A DNA stretch of 64,000 nt from assembly GCA_052389555.1 (NCBI GenBank), contig JBQTHV010000015.1, positions 1 to 64,000 of the forward strand, given 5' to 3'. The notes beneath the pieces are model-generated. The model saw nothing but the letters and a program-made list of their open reading frames with translations, was not told the DNA's origin and made no database searches. This document shows, piece by piece, positions 1-9,261 of this stretch (position 1 is the first letter of the stretch; every line of letters begins with the position of its first letter). The stretch is from JABFSM01 sp052389555 (GTDB lineage: Bacteria > Gemmatimonadota > Gemmatimonadetes > Gemmatimonadales > GWC2-71-9). Both the position numbers and the translations under genes were made by a program.

Positions 1-1625
1 CCGCCCGCCCCCACCACGATCGAGTTGGAGGTGGCCGACCCTAACCCGGTGGCCGTAAACCGGAGCGTGTAGGTGCCGGCCGGCCCGCTGATCGAGAGCC
101 CCGAGAACGTCGCAAGCCCCGCCGGGCTCGTGACCGCGGAGGCATTGCCTCCCACCGCGCCGCCGGCCGGCCCGCTCGCAATCGCGGCGGTGACCGTGAC
201 TCCTCCCTGCGGCACGTCGTTGCCCGAGGCGTCCCGGAGCTGGATGGCGGGCTGCACCGGAAGAGGCACGTTGCTCTGCGCCGCCGGACTGGGCTGGGTC
301 GAAATGAATAGACCCGCTGCCGGGCCGGGACCCAGCGCGATCGGCAGAGAGGTGAGCGTTGCCATGCCCGCCGCGCTGAAGCTCAGCGTGTAACTCCCGA
401 CCGTTCCCGTGATCAAAAGATCCGTGAAGGTCGCGACCCCCTGGGCGTTGGTGACCGCGCTCGTATTCCCCCCGACGCTCGCGACGGCGGCGAGCGTGTC
501 CTCCGGCGCTGCCGCGGCGCTTGGTGCAGCGGATGCCGAGTCGCGGATCGCGCTGACTTGATTCACGCCGGCAGTGATCGTGACTCCGGATTGCGAGACC
601 GGGTTGCCGGAACCGTCCCGTAGCTGGATCACTGGCTGCGGATTGAGCGCCAGCCCGCTCTGCGCCGCGGACGGGGGAGCCGTCGTGAAGGACCCCTGGC
701 TCGCACTGCCGGGGCTCAGCGTGAACGAATTGCTGATCGCGGGGGTAAGTCCGATGGAGGTAACCCGGAGCCGGTAGCCGGATGCCGCCCGATCGAGCAC
801 CAGGTCGTCAAACGTGGCGATCCCGTCCACCGCGTTTCTGGTGGTGGTGCCGCTCAGGGTCCCACCGCCGGGGTTGTCCGCGAGTGCAATAGTGACCGGG
901 TTGGTCGCACCGGACACGGTTACCAGCAGGTTGTCCTGCACTGCGATCTGAATCGGCGCGAGCGGCTGGCCCGCGATGGCGTTGAGGGGTGGCTGGCTGA
1001 GGAATCCCAACCGGTCGGCGGGACGGTCGGAGACGAACACGCTTCCGGTGCCGATCTTCCCCTCCGCCGTGGCGCTGATCGTGACCGGGCCGCCCTGCCG
1101 GATGCCGATCACCAACCCGTTCGTGGTGACGGTTGCGGTGGTGTGGTCAGTCGACTCCCAGAAGAAGGTCCGGCCGCTCAGCTGGTTCCCGTTCGCATCG
1201 AACGCGGTCGCGGCGAACTGCCGGCTAGCGCCCCGCAGCAGGTTGAGCTCCTGGGGATCCACCGCCACGCTATTCACCGGAACCGGGCGAACCGTGATGA
1301 CCGCGTCACCGGTGATGCCGTCCACCGTCGCCCGAATCCGCACCGGGCCGCCCACGTTCACGCCGGTGACGAGGCCGCTGCTCGAGACCGTCGCGACCTG
1401 CGGATCGGTCGAAGACCAGCTAGTCGTGCGCCCGGTGACGGTAATCCCGCTAGCGGTTTTGGGTGTGGCGCTGAGCTGAAGGGTTTCGCCCTGGACGATT
1501 TCCCGGATATCGGGGGCGACCTCGACGACCGCCACCACCAGTACGTTGCTCACCCCTCCTTCGGAGGGGCAGCCTAACGTCGAGACCGCCGCGACCAACG
1601 CGGCGAGGGGAGCGCGGAGCTTCAT
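1..1625 (-). CDS. Big2-domain surface lipoprotein, C-terminus cut off by the window edge
   Basis: An open frame runs from an ATG at 1625 to the window edge without a stop (about 541 residues visible). The N-terminus has basic residues, a hydrophobic stretch and Cys19 in the context TLGC, an imperfect lipobox. Two bacterial Ig-like (Big2) modules follow, recognisable from repeated patterns such as WSSTDPQVATVSSSGLVTG and WESTDHTTATVTTNGLVIG. After residue 200 come at least three longer repeats with phrases like PAIQLRDASGNDV and AGTYTLRF, typical of invasin-like or filament-type Ig repeats. It is probably an exported, cell-surface Ser/Thr/Gly-rich protein. No enzymatic motif is visible and the substrate or partner is unknown. 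It lies downstream of two other minus-strand genes. Confidence 0.8.
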   Translation of the reverse strand, partial: MKLRAPLAALVAAVSTLGCPSEGGVSNVLVVAVVEVAPDIREIVQGETLQLSATPKTASGITVTGRTTSWSSTDPQVATVSSSGLVTGVNVGGPVRIRATVDGITGDAVITVRPVPVNSVAVDPQELNLLRGASRQFAATAFDANGNQLSGRTFFWESTDHTTATVTTNGLVIGIRQGGPVTISATAEGKIGTGSVFVSDRPADRLGFLSQPPLNAIAGQPLAPIQIAVQDNLLVTVSGATNPVTIALADNPGGGTLSGTTTRNAVDGIATFDDLVLDRAASGYRLRVTSIGLTPAISNSFTLSPGSASQGSFTTAPPSAAQSGLALNPQPVIQLRDGSGNPVSQSGVTITAGVNQVSAIRDSASAAPSAAAAPEDTLAAVASVGGNTSAVTNAQGVATFTDLLITGTVGSYTLSFSAAGMATLTSLPIALGPGPAAGLFISTQPSPAAQSNVPLPVQPAIQLRDASGNDVPQGGVTVTAAIASGPAGGAVGGNASAVTSPAGLATFSGLSISGPAGTYTLRFTATGLGSATSNSIVVGAG

Positions 1626-1650
1626 CGAATACCGCGAAGGAACCTGCGCC

Positions 1651-2199
1651 CTATAGACCGAACCCAAGTCCGGCCCGGATCATCGCGTAGCCGGAAGGGA
1701 GATCACCGCGAACCTCAAAGTACTGTCCTCCTAGATCGGCGCTGAGACGGCTGCTCAACCGAAACAGCACGCCGCCGCCGCCGCCGTAGCCGATACTGGT
1801 CTTCTCGAGATTGAAATCGGGCGAGCCACTGGTCAGCTTGCCGGCCCCGAACCGCCCCGCCACATAGAACGCCATCCCGCTTCCGGCCGCCACCACGAAC
1901 CTTGGCTCCACGAACGCGAAGTTCAGCGCCAGCGTGGGCGGCGGGTCGCCCTCGGTGAAGGCAAAGACGCTGCTGCGCTGGAAGCCGCCTCCCACCGACA
2001 ACCGCCCGAACGTGTACCGCGCTTGCACCTCCCAGCCGAGCCGGCGCTTCGAGTTGTAAATCGGGTCGTCGCGCGTGGCGAAGAGCATCGCGCCGGAGCC
2101 CTGCAGGGAAATCCGTTGGAGGGACTGGGCGGCCAGCGCCCCACCCGGGATGCCACCGAGGAGTGAAAGGGCAAGGATGAGCCGTGCGGGCCTCTGCAT
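1651..2199 (-). CDS. Small outer-membrane beta-barrel-like protein
   Basis: 182 residues with a classic signal peptide (basic MQRPAR, hydrophobic LILALSLLGG, cleavage near ALAAQS). The mature part alternates hydrophobic and polar residues in Gly-rich strands (YTFGRLSVGGGFQRSS, FYVAGRFGAGKL, SIGYGGGGGVLFRLSSRL) and ends in MIRAGLGFGL, a pattern seen in OmpA-like or OmpW-sized 8-strand barrels. The terminal residue is Leu rather than Phe. No specific family was recognised. The gene sits 25 bases upstream of the Big2 lipoprotein on the same strand, so the two may be co-transcribed. Confidence 0.65.
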   Translation of the reverse strand: MQRPARLILALSLLGGIPGGALAAQSLQRISLQGSGAMLFATRDDPIYNSKRRLGWEVQARYTFGRLSVGGGFQRSSVFAFTEGDPPPTLALNFAFVEPRFVVAAGSGMAFYVAGRFGAGKLTSGSPDFNLEKTSIGYGGGGGVLFRLSSRLSADLGGQYFEVRGDLPSGYAMIRAGLGFGL

Positions 2200-2224
2200 C
2201 TGGTTGATCGGGTCGATCCTCCCC

Positions 2225-2321
2225 GGCTATTGGTTATTGGCCATTGGCTATGGAAAAAGCTCTGCGGGTTAGGCCGTTCAACCAATAGCCAATAGCCAAT
2301 AGCCCTCAATAGCCAATAGCC
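2225..2321. repeat. Heptamer array, family A, two inverted arms
   Basis: The left arm repeats GGCTATT with variants GGTTATT and GGCCATT. The right arm repeats its complement CCAATAG at least five times. The two arms can fold into a long hairpin around a central segment of about 30 bases. A second copy of the same word family lies at 42886-42923, 40 kb away. The array separates two minus-strand genes. Confidence 0.85.
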
Positions 2322-2322
2322 T

Positions 2323-3759
2323 CTACGGTACCGCTGTCAGCAATCTCGCTCCCTCGAACCGCCACCCCGCAGGGTCGCGGCGCAGCAAGCCGACGAACTG
2401 GCCGGTCTTCCCCCTTTGCACGCCGAAGTCCCCGCGCCAGGCGAACTGCACCGAGAATCTCGCCTCTCCGCGGTCACCAGCAAGGGTCGTACCCTCGAGG
2501 GCCCCCAGGGTAGCGCGAGGCGAATACTCCCGAACCAGTTTCATGAACTTCTCCCGCCGCTCCAGGTCACCGGCGATGCCTTCGGGCATGAGCCGCGCGA
2601 CCTCGACCGCCTGCCTGCCGTTGATCGCCTGCACCAATCGGCCCGCCGCCTGGCCCACCGCCTCTGCCGCCATGGCCCGTTCCGCCTCAGGATCCCGCGG
2701 CGGCGGTGACGGCTCTGGAGCCGGTGGCGGCGCGGGAACCGGTGCCGGCAACGAGGCAACTGGGGGTTGTACGCTCTCCCCCACCGGGGCGCTGATCACC
2801 GGTGTCCGATTGGCTGCCTGGAACGGGTTTTCGACCGGTGAGGCCGCTCGCCCGGCGGTGTCGCGCCGGAGGCCGGTGGGAACCGCAGGCGGATTGCTCG
2901 CCATCAGGCGAAGCAGGGAATCGAGGGTCGCCTGCACCAGCGCGGTGTCCGGCCCGGTCTGCCGGGCCACCGGTACCGGGCTGTCCTCCGCCTCGATGAA
3001 GATGAAGGCGGGCACCTGCGCCACCGCCGGCTGGGTGACCAGCACCCAGGCTGCGCTGGCACCGCTGAACCCGAAGGACCCTAACACGGCCTGAAAGAGA
3101 TTGCGCTTCCGCTTGCGAAGCTGGTCGCGCTGAGCCTCGTCGGCCTCTTCGAGCTCGGGCGAGTACTTGAGGGGCACCGGTCCCCCTCCCCCCGACTGCC
3201 CGGTCGGCAACGCGAGTGTCTTCCCGTAGGGACCTGCCTCGGGCAGGAGCCAGAGCGGTGGGGTGAGCTTGTAGCGGCGCTCGGCCAGCGCCGCTTTGAT
3301 CAGCAGCACGACCAGGACGACGAAACTCGCGAGCGACAAGGCGACGAGGGCGATCGGCAGCGCGGGCCGCTGGCCGAGCCGGGTCTGCTCGATCTCGTCG
3401 AGGAGCAACATGCCGTCGGCCGGCTGCTGGGGCGCCTTGCGGGCCCGCACTTTGAGCGCGCCGCCGTCTCGGGGAAGCCGACCGGTGCGAATCAGCAATC
3501 CCTCGGGATCGCTCGCGTCGATAATGCGGTAGAATCCGGAGCGCGCGCTCGGCGAGGTCGAACGGTAGTCGACGACATCACCTTCGAGGCGGACCTCGGC
3601 GGTACCCAGTGCTTCCCGCTTTGCCTTGAGATCCGCGATCCAGGACCGCTGCTTGGTGACCGGCGCACTCTGCAGCAGAACAGCCGCGGAAAGGAGGGAC
3701 CACACCGGCAACGGCATCAAGGAAAGATAATCTCCCGGCTCGGGCTGCTTGAACACCAA
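2323..3759 (-). CDS. Membrane protein with OB-like and NTF2-like regions, function unknown
   Basis: 478 residues, not recognised as a named family. A hydrophobic N-terminal segment (residues 14-33) could be a signal or anchor; an internal Met at residue 15 is an alternative start. Residues 60-125 (GFYRIIDASDPEGLLIRT and following) look like a small beta-barrel domain. A clear transmembrane helix is at about 134-157 (PIALVALSLASFVVLVVLLI), followed by a basic linker, a second hydrophobic stretch near 225-250, and a Pro-rich low-complexity region (345-375). The last 110 residues resemble an NTF2/SnoaL-like domain. It is divergent from the fmdB-argS operon. Confidence 0.6.
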   Translation of the reverse strand: MVFKQPEPGDYLSLMPLPVWSLLSAAVLLQSAPVTKQRSWIADLKAKREALGTAEVRLEGDVVDYRSTSPSARSGFYRIIDASDPEGLLIRTGRLPRDGGALKVRARKAPQQPADGMLLLDEIEQTRLGQRPALPIALVALSLASFVVLVVLLIKAALAERRYKLTPPLWLLPEAGPYGKTLALPTGQSGGGGPVPLKYSPELEEADEAQRDQLRKRKRNLFQAVLGSFGFSGASAAWVLVTQPAVAQVPAFIFIEAEDSPVPVARQTGPDTALVQATLDSLLRLMASNPPAVPTGLRRDTAGRAASPVENPFQAANRTPVISAPVGESVQPPVASLPAPVPAPPPAPEPSPPPRDPEAERAMAAEAVGQAAGRLVQAINGRQAVEVARLMPEGIAGDLERREKFMKLVREYSPRATLGALEGTTLAGDRGEARFSVQFAWRGDFGVQRGKTGQFVGLLRRDPAGWRFEGARLLTAVP

Positions 3760-3813
3760 GGAGACGACGGCTAAGTTTCAGCGTTGCACTTGGTTAGCTC
3801 ACTCAACCCGACG

Positions 3814-4143
3814 ATGCCAACCTACGAATATCTCTGCCCCAAAGGGCACGAGTTCGATCGCTTCCAGAAGATCACGGATTCGGCGCGAGTCCGCTGCCCC
3901 ACGTGTGGCCGGATTGCATCACGGCGGATCTCGGCCGGCGCCGGTCTCATTTTCAAAGGTTCCGGATTCTACATCACCGACTACGGCAAGGACGGGAAAG
4001 GTCCCCGGAAGCCGGACCCGGACTCCAAAGCTGCCGAGCCCGGCACCGACCGGTCGACCACCCCGAAGAGCGAGGCCAAGACCGGCGACGGGAAGACCGG
4101 CAAGGCCGACTCCAAGTCTCACCGCAAGAAAGCCGCCTCGTGA
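3814..4143 (+). CDS. FmdB-family zinc-ribbon protein
   Basis: The start is placed at ATG 3814 because MPTYEYLCPKGHEFDRFQ is the characteristic family N-terminus; an in-frame ATG 30 bases upstream would add ten residues the family lacks. The protein has 109 residues. The zinc ribbon uses C8 and the pair in VRCPTCGR, with His11 in place of the usual second Cys of the first knuckle (CPKGH). The tail after residue 60 is Lys/Gly/Asp-rich and probably disordered. It is the first gene of the long argS-PTS unit and its stop overlaps the GTG start of argS by four bases. The family is named after a formamidase-operon regulator, but its biochemical role is unsettled. Confidence 0.85.
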   Translation: MPTYEYLCPKGHEFDRFQKITDSARVRCPTCGRIASRRISAGAGLIFKGSGFYITDYGKDGKGPRKPDPDSKAAEPGTDRSTTPKSEAKTGDGKTGKADSKSHRKKAAS

Positions 4144-5774
4144 GCGAGGTAATCCGGGAGGCGCTCGCCCGCGTGGCTTCCGCGATGGGCGCGCCGGGTG
4201 CTGCGTTCATCCTGGAGCGCCCCCGGGAATCCGGCCATGGCGATCTCGCCACCAACCTCGCCATGGTGCTCGCGAGAGCCCGCAAGACTAACCCGCGCAA
4301 CGTTGCCGACGAGATCGTCGCGACCATCGATCTTCCTGAGGGCGTGGTGGCGCGTACCGAGATCGCCGGGCCAGGGTTCATCAATTTCTGGCTGGCCGAG
4401 GCCGAGCTGGCGGCGGCGCTCGCAACCATCATTGCGGCAGCGGATGGCTACGGCCGAGCCGACTTCGGGCGAGGCCTGCGGGTGAACGTGGAGTTCGTGT
4501 CTGCCAATCCTACCGGACCGCTTCACGTGGGACACGGTCGGGGGGCGGCCATCGGCGATGCCGTCGCCGATTTGCTGGCGTGGACCGGGCACCCGGTAAC
4601 CCGCGAGTTCTATATCAACGACGCGGGCGCGCAGATCGACCGGCTGGTCGAAAGCTTGTGGGCCCGGATCCAGCAGCTCCGCGGGATCCCCACCGAGCTG
4701 CCCGAGGGTGGCTATCACGGCGAGTACTTGATCGAGGCGGCCGAGCGGGCCTTGCGCGCGCACGGCACCCGGATCGGCCCGGTGCGGGAGCAGGCCGCGC
4801 CGGTGCTCCGGCAGTTCATACTCAAGCTGCAGCGCCAGGAGCAGGATGAGCTGCTCAGGGACTTCGGGGTGCGGTTCGATCGGATCAGCTCCGAGCAGGC
4901 GCTCTACGACGAGAGCCGGGTTGCCGCCACCCTGGATGAGCTGGCGGACAAGGGACTCACCTACGAGCGAGACGAGGCGCTTTGGCTTCGGACCGAGCTT
5001 CACGGCGATGACAAGGATCGGGTGCTCAGGAAGCGCGACGGCACGCTGACCTATCTGGTTCCCGATCTGGCCTATCACCGTGATAAGCATGAGCGCGGAT
5101 TCGACCGGGTCATCGACGTGTGGGGCGCCGATCATCACGGCTACATTCCGCGCATGCGGGCGGCCCTGCGCGCGCTGGGCTACCCGGACGATTTCTTCGA
5201 GGTCGTGCTGGTCCAGCTCGTCAAGGTGACCCGGGGCGGCGAAGAGGTGCGGATGTCGAAGCGGGCCGGCGATTACGTCACTTTGCGCGATCTGCTCGAC
5301 TGGGTCGGGGTGGATGCAGCGCGCTACTTCTTCCTGATGCGAAGGAGCGAAGCCCCCTTCGTGTTCGACGTGGATCTCGCGCGCCGGCAGTCCGAGGAGA
5401 ACCCGGTCTTCTACGTGCAGATGGCCCACGCGCGGATGAGCGGAATCTTTCGGGTCGCCGGCCTGGTGCCCGAGGCAGCCGGCACCTCGGCCTCCCTCGA
5501 CGCGCTCCCGGCCGCCGAGGACACCGCGGTGCTCAAACTGCTCACCCGCTTTCCCGAAACCGTCGCTGGGGCGGCCCGGGCCCGCGAGCCCCATCGCATC
5601 ACCGGGTATCTGGAGGATCTGGCCCAGGCGGCGCACGCCTGGTACCATCGCTGCCGCGTGTTAGGAGAGCCGCGGCCGATCGAGCAGGCCCGCCTGGTGC
5701 TGGCCCGGGCCACCCGGCAGGTGATTGGCAACGGCCTCCGCCTGCTCGGGATCTCGGCCCCCGACCGGATGTGA
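4140..5774 (+). CDS. argS: Arginyl-tRNA synthetase
   Basis: Charges tRNA-Arg in the cytoplasm. GTG 4140 is chosen as start because it overlaps the fmdB stop and gives a family-typical N-terminus (VSEVIREALARVASAMG); the open frame extends further upstream only as a shadow of fmdB. 544 residues. Class I signatures are present: the HIGH-like motif in NPTGPLHVGHGRG and the KMSKS-like motif in EVRMSKRAGDYVTLRDLL. The Arg-specific N-terminal domain contains GHGDLATNLA, and the C-terminal DALR-type anticodon-binding domain ends the protein. It is followed after four bases by the PfkB kinase gene. Confidence 0.97.
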   Translation: MSEVIREALARVASAMGAPGAAFILERPRESGHGDLATNLAMVLARARKTNPRNVADEIVATIDLPEGVVARTEIAGPGFINFWLAEAELAAALATIIAAADGYGRADFGRGLRVNVEFVSANPTGPLHVGHGRGAAIGDAVADLLAWTGHPVTREFYINDAGAQIDRLVESLWARIQQLRGIPTELPEGGYHGEYLIEAAERALRAHGTRIGPVREQAAPVLRQFILKLQRQEQDELLRDFGVRFDRISSEQALYDESRVAATLDELADKGLTYERDEALWLRTELHGDDKDRVLRKRDGTLTYLVPDLAYHRDKHERGFDRVIDVWGADHHGYIPRMRAALRALGYPDDFFEVVLVQLVKVTRGGEEVRMSKRAGDYVTLRDLLDWVGVDAARYFFLMRRSEAPFVFDVDLARRQSEENPVFYVQMAHARMSGIFRVAGLVPEAAGTSASLDALPAAEDTAVLKLLTRFPETVAGAARAREPHRITGYLEDLAQAAHAWYHRCRVLGEPRPIEQARLVLARATRQVIGNGLRLLGISAPDRM

Positions 5775-5778
5775 GCCC

Positions 5779-6699
5779 GTGAGTCTGCTCGTGGTCGGGA
5801 GCGTGGCCCTCGATTCGGTCTTCACGCCCTTCGGGGAAACCGCCGATGCGCTGGGCGGGTCGGCGGTCTACTTCAGCGTCGCGGCGTCCTACCTCCATCC
5901 GGTGCGGGTCGTCGGGGTGGTCGGGGAGGACTATCCCGTCGAAGCGCTCGACCTGCTCGCGCCTCGGGGGATTGACTGGTCGGGCGTGGAACGCGCGGGA
6001 GGGGAGAGTTTTCGCTGGAAGGGGAAGTACTCCTACGATCTCCAGCACCGGGAGACGCTCGAGACCCGGCTCGGTGTGTTCGCCTCGTTCGAGCCCAAGC
6101 TGCCGCCCGGCTGGCGCGACGCCAAGTATCTCTTCCTCGGCAACATCGATCCGTTGCTGCAGCTCCGGGTGCTGGAGCAGGTGACCACGCCCAGGCTGGT
6201 GGTGTGCGACACCATGAACTACTGGATCAAGAGCCAGAAGCCCGATCTGCTCACGCTGCTCCGGCGGGTGGACATTCTCCTGTTGAACGACAGCGAGGCG
6301 CGCGAGCTCTCCGGCGACTGGAACATCCACCGGGCGGGCCGCTGGATCCTCGCTCGCGGTCCCAAGCGGCTGGTGGTCAAGCAGGGGGAATACGGCGCGC
6401 TGCTGATCGAGCCCGAGCGCACCTTCTACGTGCCGGCCTATCCGCTCGAGGAAGTCTTCGATCCCACCGGGGCGGGCGACGCCTTTGCCGGCGGGTTCGT
6501 CGGCTATCTCGCGCGGATGGACTCGGTCGAGCCGCGGCAGCTCCGGCGCGCGATGGTCTATGGGGCCGCCATGGGGGGATTCGCCGTGCAGGGCTTCGGG
6601 CTCAAGGGATTCGAAGGGCTCGACGCCGCCGCGGTCGAGCAGCGGGTGCAGGCGTTTGTCGACCTCACGCACGTCCCCGAAGCGGAACCGCTTCCGTGA
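5779..6699 (+). CDS. PfkB/ribokinase-family sugar or nucleoside kinase
   Basis: 306 residues from GTG 5779. The PfkB signature DPTGAGDAFAGGFVGYL (anion hole and catalytic Asp) is near residues 231-248, and the N-terminal region has the GGSAVYFSVAASYL element that forms the substrate lid. Substrate specificity (sugar, adenosine or other) cannot be read from the sequence. The family transfers the ATP gamma-phosphate to a hydroxymethyl group. Its stop overlaps purM, which makes a nucleoside-related role possible but unproven. Confidence 0.88.
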   Translation: MSLLVVGSVALDSVFTPFGETADALGGSAVYFSVAASYLHPVRVVGVVGEDYPVEALDLLAPRGIDWSGVERAGGESFRWKGKYSYDLQHRETLETRLGVFASFEPKLPPGWRDAKYLFLGNIDPLLQLRVLEQVTTPRLVVCDTMNYWIKSQKPDLLTLLRRVDILLLNDSEARELSGDWNIHRAGRWILARGPKRLVVKQGEYGALLIEPERTFYVPAYPLEEVFDPTGAGDAFAGGFVGYLARMDSVEPRQLRRAMVYGAAMGGFAVQGFGLKGFEGLDAAAVEQRVQAFVDLTHVPEAEPLP

Positions 6700-7718
6700 G
6701 CGAGAACCGGTACGCCCGTGCGGGCGTCGATCTCGCCTGGGCCGACGCGGCCAAGGACCGAATCGCGGCGATGATCGCGCGGCAGCGGAGTCCGGCGGCG
6801 CTCGGCAAGGTGGGCGGGTTCGGCGGAATGGTGCGGATGCCGGAGGGGTACCAGTCGCCCATTCTGGTGATGAGCACCGACGGGGTGGGCACCAAGGTCC
6901 TGGTCGCGCGCGCGGCGGGAGACTACTCCACCGTCGGCGAGGATCTCGTCAACCACTCGGTCAATGACATCCTTGTCCATGGCGCTCGGCCGCTGGCGTT
7001 CATGGACTACATCGCCGGCGCGGGACTCAGCGTCGAGCAGATCGAGGCCCTGGTCGCGGGTGTGCTGCGGGGCTCTCGCGCTCACGACATGGAGCTCGCG
7101 GGCGGCGAAACCGCGCAAATGCCGGATCTCTATCGCGCCGGGGAGTTCGACCTCGCCGGCACGATTGTCGGCGTCGTTGAGGAGGCGAAGGCAATCCATG
7201 GGAGCAGGATCGAGCCCGGCGATGTGCTGGTAGGCTATGAGTCCAGCGGGTTACACACCAATGGCTACTCCCTGGCGCGGAAGATTGTCTTCGAGGACCG
7301 GCACCTCGGCATCGATGACCCGCTGGGAGACACCGGCCAGACCGTGCGAGCAGCCCTGCTCGCCGTGCATCGGAGTTATTACCCCGCCGTGGCGCCGGTG
7401 CTGCACCTGGTGTCGGGCCTGGCTCATATCACCGGCGGGGGAATCCCCGGCAATCTCGTGCGGGTGCTGCCGGCAGGCTGCCAGGCCGTCGTCGAAGCGA
7501 ACCGCTGGGAATGGCCGCCGCTCTTCCGTTTCCTCCAGGAAACCGGCCACGTCCCCGAGACCGAGATGCGAATGGTCTTCAACTTGGGGATCGGATTCAT
7601 CGCGGTGGCGCCGGCTCAGCGAGTGAACGCCGTTCAGGAGAGCGCGGCACGGTCCGGGATGGGGACTCGAGTGATCGGCGAGATCCGGCGCGGTGAGCGA
7701 GGCGTGCGGTTTGTCTGA
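6696..7718 (+). CDS. purM: Phosphoribosylformylglycinamidine cyclo-ligase
   Basis: AIR synthetase, fifth step of de novo purine synthesis (FGAM + ATP to AIR). 340 residues from GTG 6696, which overlaps the pfkB stop by four bases. Family hallmarks: YARAGVDLAWADAAKDRI at the N-terminus, the glycine-rich FGGMVRMPEGY, STDGVGTKVLVA, DLVNHSVNDILVHGARPLAFMDYIA, ELAGGETAQMPDLY and HITGGGIPGNLVRVLP. The length is normal for the family. The nusB start overlaps its last base. Confidence 0.97.
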   Translation: MSENRYARAGVDLAWADAAKDRIAAMIARQRSPAALGKVGGFGGMVRMPEGYQSPILVMSTDGVGTKVLVARAAGDYSTVGEDLVNHSVNDILVHGARPLAFMDYIAGAGLSVEQIEALVAGVLRGSRAHDMELAGGETAQMPDLYRAGEFDLAGTIVGVVEEAKAIHGSRIEPGDVLVGYESSGLHTNGYSLARKIVFEDRHLGIDDPLGDTGQTVRAALLAVHRSYYPAVAPVLHLVSGLAHITGGGIPGNLVRVLPAGCQAVVEANRWEWPPLFRFLQETGHVPETEMRMVFNLGIGFIAVAPAQRVNAVQESAARSGMGTRVIGEIRRGERGVRFV

Positions 7719-8134
7719 TGCCGCTTAGGCCGGAGACCCGGGCCCGGGCCCGCGCGCTTCAGCTGCTCTACGCTTGGGAAACCGCCGGCCATCCGCCCCC
7801 TGAGCGCATGCTGCAGCGGCTCCATCGTCTTGCCGGGAACGATCCCCAGGTCCGCCGGCTTACCGATGAGCTGTTCAGCGGCGTCGTGGGGGAATGGCAG
7901 CGGCTCGACGCCACCATCGCGGAGGCCGCCGAGCACTGGCGCCTCGAGCGGCTCGCGCGGGTCGATCGCAACATCCTCCGGCTGGCGGTCCATGAGCTGC
8001 TCCACCAGCGGGTCCCTCCCAAGGTGGCCATCGATGAGGCGCTCTGGCTCGCGCATCGGTTCGGCGGCGGGCAGAGCCCCGGGTTCGTGAACGGCGTTCT
8101 CGATCGCATCGCCCGCTCGCTCGGACAACTGTGA
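7718..8134 (+). CDS. nusB: Transcription antitermination factor NusB
   Basis: 138 residues, the typical size of this all-helical RNA-binding protein, which with NusE (S10) binds boxA RNA and supports rRNA antitermination. Signatures: RARARALQLLYAWE at the N-terminus, VDRNILRLAVHELL in the middle and PPKVAIDEALWLAHRFGGGQSPGFVNGVLDRIAR at the C-terminus. The ATG at 7718 overlaps the last base of the purM stop. Confidence 0.96.
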   Translation: MPLRPETRARARALQLLYAWETAGHPPPERMLQRLHRLAGNDPQVRRLTDELFSGVVGEWQRLDATIAEAAEHWRLERLARVDRNILRLAVHELLHQRVPPKVAIDEALWLAHRFGGGQSPGFVNGVLDRIARSLGQL

Positions 8135-9261
8135 GAATCCTGCTGGTGAACTGGCAGGATCCGGAGAATCCGCATGCGGGGGGCGCGGAGCTGCATCTCA
8201 TCGAGCTGTTCTCGCGACTGGCCGCCCTGGGTCACACGGTTCATCTCGTCTGTTCCGGATGGCCGGGCGCCGCGGCAGAGGCCGGCATCCGCGGCCTCAC
8301 GGTCGAGCGGCACGGCGGGCGGCACAGCTTTGCGCTGGTCGCCCGGGGCGCGGTGCGGCGCGCCCTTGCGGCGCGATCCTGGGACATTGTGGTGGAGGAC
8401 ATCAACAAGCTGCCGCTCTTTCTGCCGCTGCTCACCGCCTTGCCGTTCTGCGCCATCGTGCCGCATCTCTTCGGCACCACCGCATTCCAGGAGGCGTCGT
8501 GGCCGATGGCCGCCGTCGTCAACCTGGCGGAGCGGCCGATTCCGCGCGTCTATCGCCGGGCGGCGTTCCACGCGATCAGCGAAAGCACCCGGGATGATCT
8601 GGTCGCACGGGGAGTCCGGGCCGAGCAGATTCAGGTGATTCACCCCGGCATCGATGCGGTGCACTACGCTCCGGCTCCCGGGCTTGACCGGACCCGCGAG
8701 CCGACCTTCTTATACGTCGGCCGGCTGCGGCGGTACAAGGGCGTCGAGGTTGCGCTTCGCGCCCTTGCCCGGGCTCGGCGGCAGCGTCCGGACCTGGTCC
8801 TGGAGATTGCGGGAACCGGTACCGATGAGGCTCGCTTGCGCCGGCTGGCGGACCGGTTGGGACTGCGGGGCGCGGTGCAGTTTCGCGGTTACGTGGATGA
8901 GCCGCGGAAAGTCGAGTTGTTTCGCACCGCGTGGGCGAACCTGTTTCCGTCGCCCAAAGAAGGCTGGGGACTGACGGTGATGGAAGCCGCTGCCTGCGGA
9001 ACGCCGTCGCTCGCGTCGGACAGTCCCGGCCTGCGCGATTCGGTTCAGCATGGCCGCACCGGATTCCTGGTGCCGCACGGCGACCCGGAGGCCATGGCCG
9101 CGCGCATGCTCGAGCTCGCCGCCGATCGGGAACTGGTGGAGCGGCTGGGCCGGGAGGCGCGCCGGCTGGCCCAGGCCTGGAGCTGGGATGACGCCGCGGC
9201 CGCCACCGAGCGACAGCTCGTCGAGGCGACCGCCGGCCAGCACGAGGGGAGAAGGGGATGA
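8131..9261 (+). CDS. GT4-family glycosyltransferase
   Basis: 376 residues from GTG 8131, overlapping the nusB stop. GT-B fold retaining transferase: the N-terminal half has the Gly-rich acceptor loop NPHAGGAELHLIELFSRLAALGH, and the C-terminal half has FLYVGRLRRYKGVEVALRAL and the nucleotide-sugar motif PSPKEGWGLTVMEAAACGTPSLASDSPGL. Donor and acceptor are unknown. There are no surrounding polysaccharide genes; it is embedded between nusB and hpf, so context gives little clue. Confidence 0.88.
   Translation: MRILLVNWQDPENPHAGGAELHLIELFSRLAALGHTVHLVCSGWPGAAAEAGIRGLTVERHGGRHSFALVARGAVRRALAARSWDIVVEDINKLPLFLPLLTALPFCAIVPHLFGTTAFQEASWPMAAVVNLAERPIPRVYRRAAFHAISESTRDDLVARGVRAEQIQVIHPGIDAVHYAPAPGLDRTREPTFLYVGRLRRYKGVEVALRALARARRQRPDLVLEIAGTGTDEARLRRLADRLGLRGAVQFRGYVDEPRKVELFRTAWANLFPSPKEGWGLTVMEAAACGTPSLASDSPGLRDSVQHGRTGFLVPHGDPEAMAARMLELAADRELVERLGREARRLAQAWSWDDAAAATERQLVEATAGQHEGRRG

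Noticed and set aside
73..1577. Several plus-strand frames in the first 1.6 kb
   Set aside because: The minus strand carries one continuous Big2-domain frame from 1625 to the window edge, so these are shadows.
4119..5648. 509-codon minus-strand frame opposite argS
   Set aside because: Shadow of argS codon usage; no domain and no plausible start signal.
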